This document shows positions 59,212 through 64,000 of a stretch of DNA of 64,000 bases, piece by piece (the stretch's first letter is position 1; every line of letters begins with the position of its first letter). Location: NCBI GenBank assembly GCA_021775415.1, contig JAJFHV010000012.1, forward strand, positions 107,935-171,934. Direction: 5' to 3'. The notes beneath the pieces were generated by a model. That model had not been told where the DNA came from. It worked only from the letters and a program-made list of their open reading frames with translations, and did not search any database. The position numbers were made by a program, and so were the translations under genes. Source of the DNA: Hyphomicrobiales bacterium (GTDB lineage: Bacteria; Pseudomonadota; Alphaproteobacteria; Rhizobiales; Rhizobiaceae).

Positions 59212-59718
59212 TCAGGTTGCTATCTTGATACACATTGAAACATGCACCTTCATATATTCCTCTTTGCTAAGGGTCAGAAAATTTATCACATCTTGTGCTA
59301 TGCATTTCGTTTCCATTTTTTCAGTATGAGTTTTGTTGTAAAATGCAAACATATGTAATTTATTTTCAGCACCAATTCTTTCAGTAAATATCTTTAGAAC
59401 CTCATCACTTGGGGCACTTAGGAGGCTATCTACAACTTCATGATTCCAACTGTCGTCCAAATACTGAGCGGACTCCCAACTGTTCATAAATATTAGCGCC
59501 AAATCAGAATCATCCATTCCAGTTGGGCTGTTCTCCCAATCAAATAATGTGCCATCATCTAGTTTAGCCAGGGCCATATTGAAACCAACTGGAGCACCAA
59601 CTATCAACACACGAAGCTTTCTATCAACCTCTCCAAGGAAATTCAGGTTCCTAGAATTTGCTTGAGCTACGCAAGCTACTAAGGATAGCAAACACAAAAC
59701 CAAGAGCGTTTTGAACAT
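59212..59718 (-). CDS. Uncharacterised secreted protein
   Basis: A 168-residue protein with signal peptide (about 1-20, LLVLCLLSLVACVAQA). The body is acidic and contains VLIVGAPVGFNMALAKLDDG and ALIFMNSWESAQYLDD, like a small alpha/beta fold; two cysteines are near the end (KCIAQ, SMCIKI). Family not recognised. It is the first gene of a two-gene minus-strand unit with the GWI-type secreted protein, 14 bases apart. An ATG at 59751 gives a longer leader but is less likely. Confidence 0.55.
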   Translation of the reverse strand: MFKTLLVLCLLSLVACVAQANSRNLNFLGEVDRKLRVLIVGAPVGFNMALAKLDDGTLFDWENSPTGMDDSDLALIFMNSWESAQYLDDSWNHEVVDSLLSAPSDEVLKIFTERIGAENKLHMFAFYNKTHTEKMETKCIAQDVINFLTLSKEEYMKVHVSMCIKIAT

Positions 59719-59996
59719 ACGAGCCGATCTGTGTGCCACAAAAAACATCAATCTTACAGTGCTCCCAACTTCGATCTGACTAGCTTGATTATTTGATCGG
59801 GGTGAATGTTAGTTCAGCTACCGGTGTTGGTGCAATGCTACTGGCTCAACGCTGACAGCACTACCGGGTCTATATTCAACACAGGTATTTGGTGTATGGC
59901 TAAAACCATAAGTAAGCCTGTTGGCCCTAGAGTTGGGATAGTTGGGTGCGGTTCCAAAACAATATACATGCCGAAGCAAGAATTATTGCACTGAAA

Positions 59997-60206
59997 ATGC
60001 CAATTCCAATCTTGATTGCAATCGTTGTTTTGTTCACCGGATACTGGGTTGTTGAGAACAGTTTATTCGGGGGAGGTTGGCTAACCCAATCTCTAGCATC
60101 GTTACCAACCTTCGCAACAATGACATTCGTAGCCTATTGCGTACATTGGAGTGTGCTTTTTCCTGATGATCAACCATCCAATCCGAATGTCCATCACATA
60201 GCATAG
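59997..60206 (+). CDS. Possible small membrane protein
   Basis: A 69-residue frame with two hydrophobic stretches (ILIAIVVLFTGYWVVEN and FATMTFVAYCVHWSVLF), and a short hydrophilic end. No family is recognised and the ribosome site is weak, so it could be non-coding. It stands alone between minus-strand genes. A longer frame opens at 59946. Confidence 0.35.
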   Translation: MPIPILIAIVVLFTGYWVVENSLFGGGWLTQSLASLPTFATMTFVAYCVHWSVLFPDDQPSNPNVHHIA

Positions 60207-60227
60207 CGCTTTGTTGGCTGCATTCCC

Positions 60228-60241
60228 TTGACCTGAATCAA
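60228..60241. promoter_or_regulatory. FNR/Dnr-like site
   Basis: TTGAC-CTGA-ATCAA resembles the FNR/Dnr consensus. It lies in the 201-base gap between the small membrane frame and a minus-strand gene end, without an obvious target start, so its meaning is doubtful. Confidence 0.3.
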
Positions 60242-60380
60242 ATAGGAGAGCTGCGCTGTCAGCAGTGCACCCTTTCATTCCCTCGCATCATTCATGCGTC
60301 AGACACAGGAATCCATACGAATCCCTCATCCACCCAGTGCATTTATCACCTCCTCGGCGATTTCAGAGGTGTAAACCACA

Positions 60381-60408
60381 ATGTCTCTTGTTGGCACATA
60401 GCTGACAT
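60381..60408 (+). repeat. Three-hairpin repeat, copy 17 (module A only)
   Basis: Module A with ATGTCTCTT/AGCTGACAT arms. Its last base is the first base of the stop codon of the convergent membrane-protein gene. Confidence 0.75.
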
Positions 60409-60989
60409 TATGAAAGATGTTCGGCCCCACCACCGGTGTTTCTATAGAGTTGATTGAAAATTAGAAAAGGCAATATGCCTAGCATATACAGCAAACCGCT
60501 GGCGCACGCTTCCTGTAGGTAGCCACGAACTGAGAGATGAATATCTCTAGGGTATAAGCCAAAATCGTCATAATCTACCTTTGCGTCCAAAAATAGAAGA
60601 TAAACACAAACACCCAAGAGCAAAATGTACTTCAACAAGGATACCCAATCATAATCGGGATACCTGTTTTGTATGGCGATTTTTCTTATCATTACATAAG
60701 GAATCGAAATTACTAACGACGTGACAAGGAGAAGCAATTGTATGACGAAAAACGCTTCAAACTTGTTGGCAAATTTCTCATAGCCGTGGGATTTCAATGA
60801 CTCAATGGTGCCCGCAGGTCCCCAGAACATTTCTGCAACTCCCGCAAGTGATACCGGCAATCGTGTAACCGCATGTTCCGTGGCCTGTAGAAAAACTAAC
60901 CCAAGTGATGATGCTATGAAAACGTAAAGCACTCCAACCAGAAACCATGAAGGTGGATGGCCCCATTTTCCAACTCGATCAACTTTCAT
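60408..60989 (-). CDS. Uncharacterised membrane protein
   Basis: A 193-residue protein with four membrane helices: about 15-35 (FLVGVLYVFIASSLGLVFL), 80-102 (AFFVIQLLLLVTSLVISIPYV), 118-137 (LLKYILLLGVCVYLLFL) and 165-183 (GLLYMLGILPFLIFNQL). A loop of about 45 residues separates the first two. No known domain. The ATG at 60989 is the first in-frame ATG; the frame opens with TTG at 61034 next to repeat copy 18. Confidence 0.6.
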   Translation of the reverse strand: MKVDRVGKWGHPPSWFLVGVLYVFIASSLGLVFLQATEHAVTRLPVSLAGVAEMFWGPAGTIESLKSHGYEKFANKFEAFFVIQLLLLVTSLVISIPYVMIRKIAIQNRYPDYDWVSLLKYILLLGVCVYLLFLDAKVDYDDFGLYPRDIHLSVRGYLQEACASGLLYMLGILPFLIFNQLYRNTGGGAEHLS

Positions 60990-61040
60990 AGGTGCTAGAT
61001 ATACATCAAAGGCTAACGCATCGAAAGATGACAAAAATCA

Positions 61041-61159
61041 ATGTCCGCTATTGGCACAAAGCAGACGTCATGTGTGATAAACTGAATGCCCGCTTTTGGG
61101 GGTAAAGCAGACATCGCGGCCGAGTAGGTCGACTCCCGTTAATGACCCAAAACGGGCAT
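61041..61159 (+). repeat. Three-hairpin repeat, copy 18 (complete, A-B-C)
   Basis: The right-most complete copy, 119 bases. Module C shows compensating changes: left arm CCCGTT and right arm AACGGGCAT, so the stem is kept despite substitutions. Confidence 0.92.
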
Positions 61160-61240
61160 TGAGACGTTTAAAATTTAGTAAAAATAAATATCTGTCACTG
61201 AATGCTCATTTTAGGTGTCATCACCATCCACTCGTATTTT

Positions 61241-61462
61241 CTATCTTGAAACTCTAACAGAACTTCCATCTAAAAACTCTGCACCTTGTTTTTCTAGAGC
61301 TTTCTTAATCGCCTTTACAGTTCGTGCTTGAAGGTTTTCACCTCGCTCAAATCGGGTAATTGTATTTGGTGACACATCCGCTAATTCAGCAAGATCACGA
61401 ACACCCAAACCGAGGCCCACACGAGCCATTTTGCATTGGGTGAGTGATAATTCATAACTCAT
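61241..61462 (-). CDS. Small Xre-type helix-turn-helix regulator
   Basis: A 73-residue Cro/CI-type protein. The HTH reads LGVRDLAELADVSPNTITRFERGENLQ, with AELADVSPNTITRF as the recognition unit. It is divergent from the small frame and recombinase genes, with 31 bases between starts, and so is the probable repressor of the recombinase. Such pairs are common at the end of integrative elements. Confidence 0.85.
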   Translation of the reverse strand: MSYELSLTQCKMARVGLGLGVRDLAELADVSPNTITRFERGENLQARTVKAIKKALEKQGAEFLDGSSVRVSR

Positions 61463-61493
61463 TTTAGTTACCCTGTATCGAAATAGTGTTGAC

Positions 61494-61675
61494 GTGACTA
61501 CAATTGCTTGCGATAATGGTTACAGTGTAACAAAGTATGACATTTATGCTGCTGGAACAACTATGAACAATAGATTGGCTGAAGAGAATTGTAACTCCAA
61601 AATTGAGGCGAGCATTGAGCGTCTTATCAAGCTGCTTGTAAGGCTTATTATCGAAGAGCATAAAGGGAACAGAAT

Positions 61676-61679
<4 letters not shown>
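61494..61679 (+). CDS. Small ORF translationally coupled to serine recombinase
   Basis: A 61-residue frame starting with GTG. Its C-terminal half (EASIERLIKLLVRLIIEEH) is an amphipathic helix. It overlaps the recombinase start as ATGA, which supports real translation. An internal ATG at 61563 (MNNRLAEENC) would give 38 residues and is equally possible. It may act as a recombination accessory protein; this is inferred only from the coupling. Confidence 0.5.
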
Positions 61680-63349
<1,670 letters not shown>

Positions 63350-63477
63350 CTAACTTTTGACAATTCGCCAAAAGAAAAAGCCGCCGGCCAAAACCCAACT
63401 AGTGTGAACTTAGGCAGACGGCCATTCATCATAAAATACATTGAAAAGAGAAGCTCGTGAATTACATGCGATTTGCA

Positions 63478-63595
63478 GACCTGGCAGCGACCTACTCTCC
63501 CGTGCCTTAAGACAAAGTACCATCGGCGCTGAGGCGTTTCACGGCCGAGTTCGGAATGGGATCGGGTGCAGCCACCTCGCAATAACCACCAGGTC
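63478..63595 (-). rRNA. rrf: 5S ribosomal RNA
   Basis: A complete 118-base 5S gene. The ends GACCTGG and CCAGGTC pair to form helix I. The conserved internal CCGAACTCGG and GGGAGAGTAGG-type segments are present on the minus strand. It lies between 23S and tRNA-fMet. The 128 bases between 5S and the tRNA hold no gene. Confidence 0.96.
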
Positions 63596-63668
63596 GGCAA
63601 AGCGCATGTAAATAAACTGGTCTGTTTGTTGTCTGAAAATGTCTGTTCTGGAATGAATATGGGTAATG

Positions 63669-64000
<332 letters not shown>

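Noticed and set aside
25519..61159. Repeats with short conserved stems could suggest a CRISPR array
   Set aside because: Copies are kilobases apart, each has internal modules, there are no regular spacers and no cas genes.

Overview
The window comes from an alphaproteobacterium, most likely a member of the Hyphomicrobiales (Rhizobiales). Evidence: the tRNA-fMet gene sits directly after 5S rRNA, the carnitine operon has the rhizobial form in which carnitine dehydrogenase is fused to a thioesterase, a GlxA-type regulator is present, and an intergenic repeat reads MSALGHK on its minus strand, a peptide I associate with rhizobial genomes. No species is claimed.

Region 1 (1-24.3 kb) is a catabolic block for quaternary-amine and organosulfonate compounds. 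A truncated GAF-domain free-methionine-sulfoxide reductase is followed by a GlxA/CdhR-type regulator and a tightly packed plus-strand operon: BKACE (dehydrocarnitine cleavage), carnitine dehydrogenase-thioesterase fusion, SDR, acyl-CoA dehydrogenase, NDP-forming acyl-CoA synthetase and crotonobetainyl-CoA hydratase. Together these can take gamma-butyrobetaine and carnitine to glycine betaine. After a convergent rpe come a CMD-family protein, an alpha/beta hydrolase, an APH-type kinase and a dimethylglycine/sarcosine dehydrogenase, which can continue betaine breakdown. A betaine/carnitine ABC transporter follows, with a double-length permease. Next are an iron-type alcohol dehydrogenase, a GntR regulator and suyAB (sulfolactate sulfo-lyase), then a second BKACE coupled to a class III aminotransferase.

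Region 2 (about 24.4-63.3 kb) looks accessory. It holds many small secreted or membrane proteins of unknown function, broken genes (integrase, MFS transporter, a deleted second phosphate transporter) and some 19 copies or fragments of a three-hairpin intergenic repeat, all in the same orientation and none in region 1. Recognisable modules are: YceI, a cytochrome b561-YceI fusion and an intradiol-dioxygenase-like protein beside a MarR regulator; a phosphate/polyphosphate module (PiT transporter, DUF4956, VTC polymerase, AlgE-like outer-membrane protein) with a Pho-box-like site; two two-component systems, one with PepSY proteins and a cytochrome b561; and a pseudoazurin, a di-CxxCH cytochrome and universal stress proteins close to FNR-type sites. 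At the right edge are an Xre repressor, a small ORF and a large serine recombinase whose reading frame runs into tRNA-fMet. The last 12 bases of that tRNA gene recur at 24,359, so the whole 39-kb stretch may be one integrated island.

Region 3 (63.3-64 kb) is the end of an rRNA operon on the minus strand: 23S (partial), 5S and tRNA-fMet.

No complete new defence or biosynthetic system was recognised. The most unusual items are the orientation-locked repeat family, the possible tRNA-fMet island boundaries, the internally deleted phosphate-transporter copy with its conserved palindrome, and the aminotransferase-BKACE pair beside suyAB.
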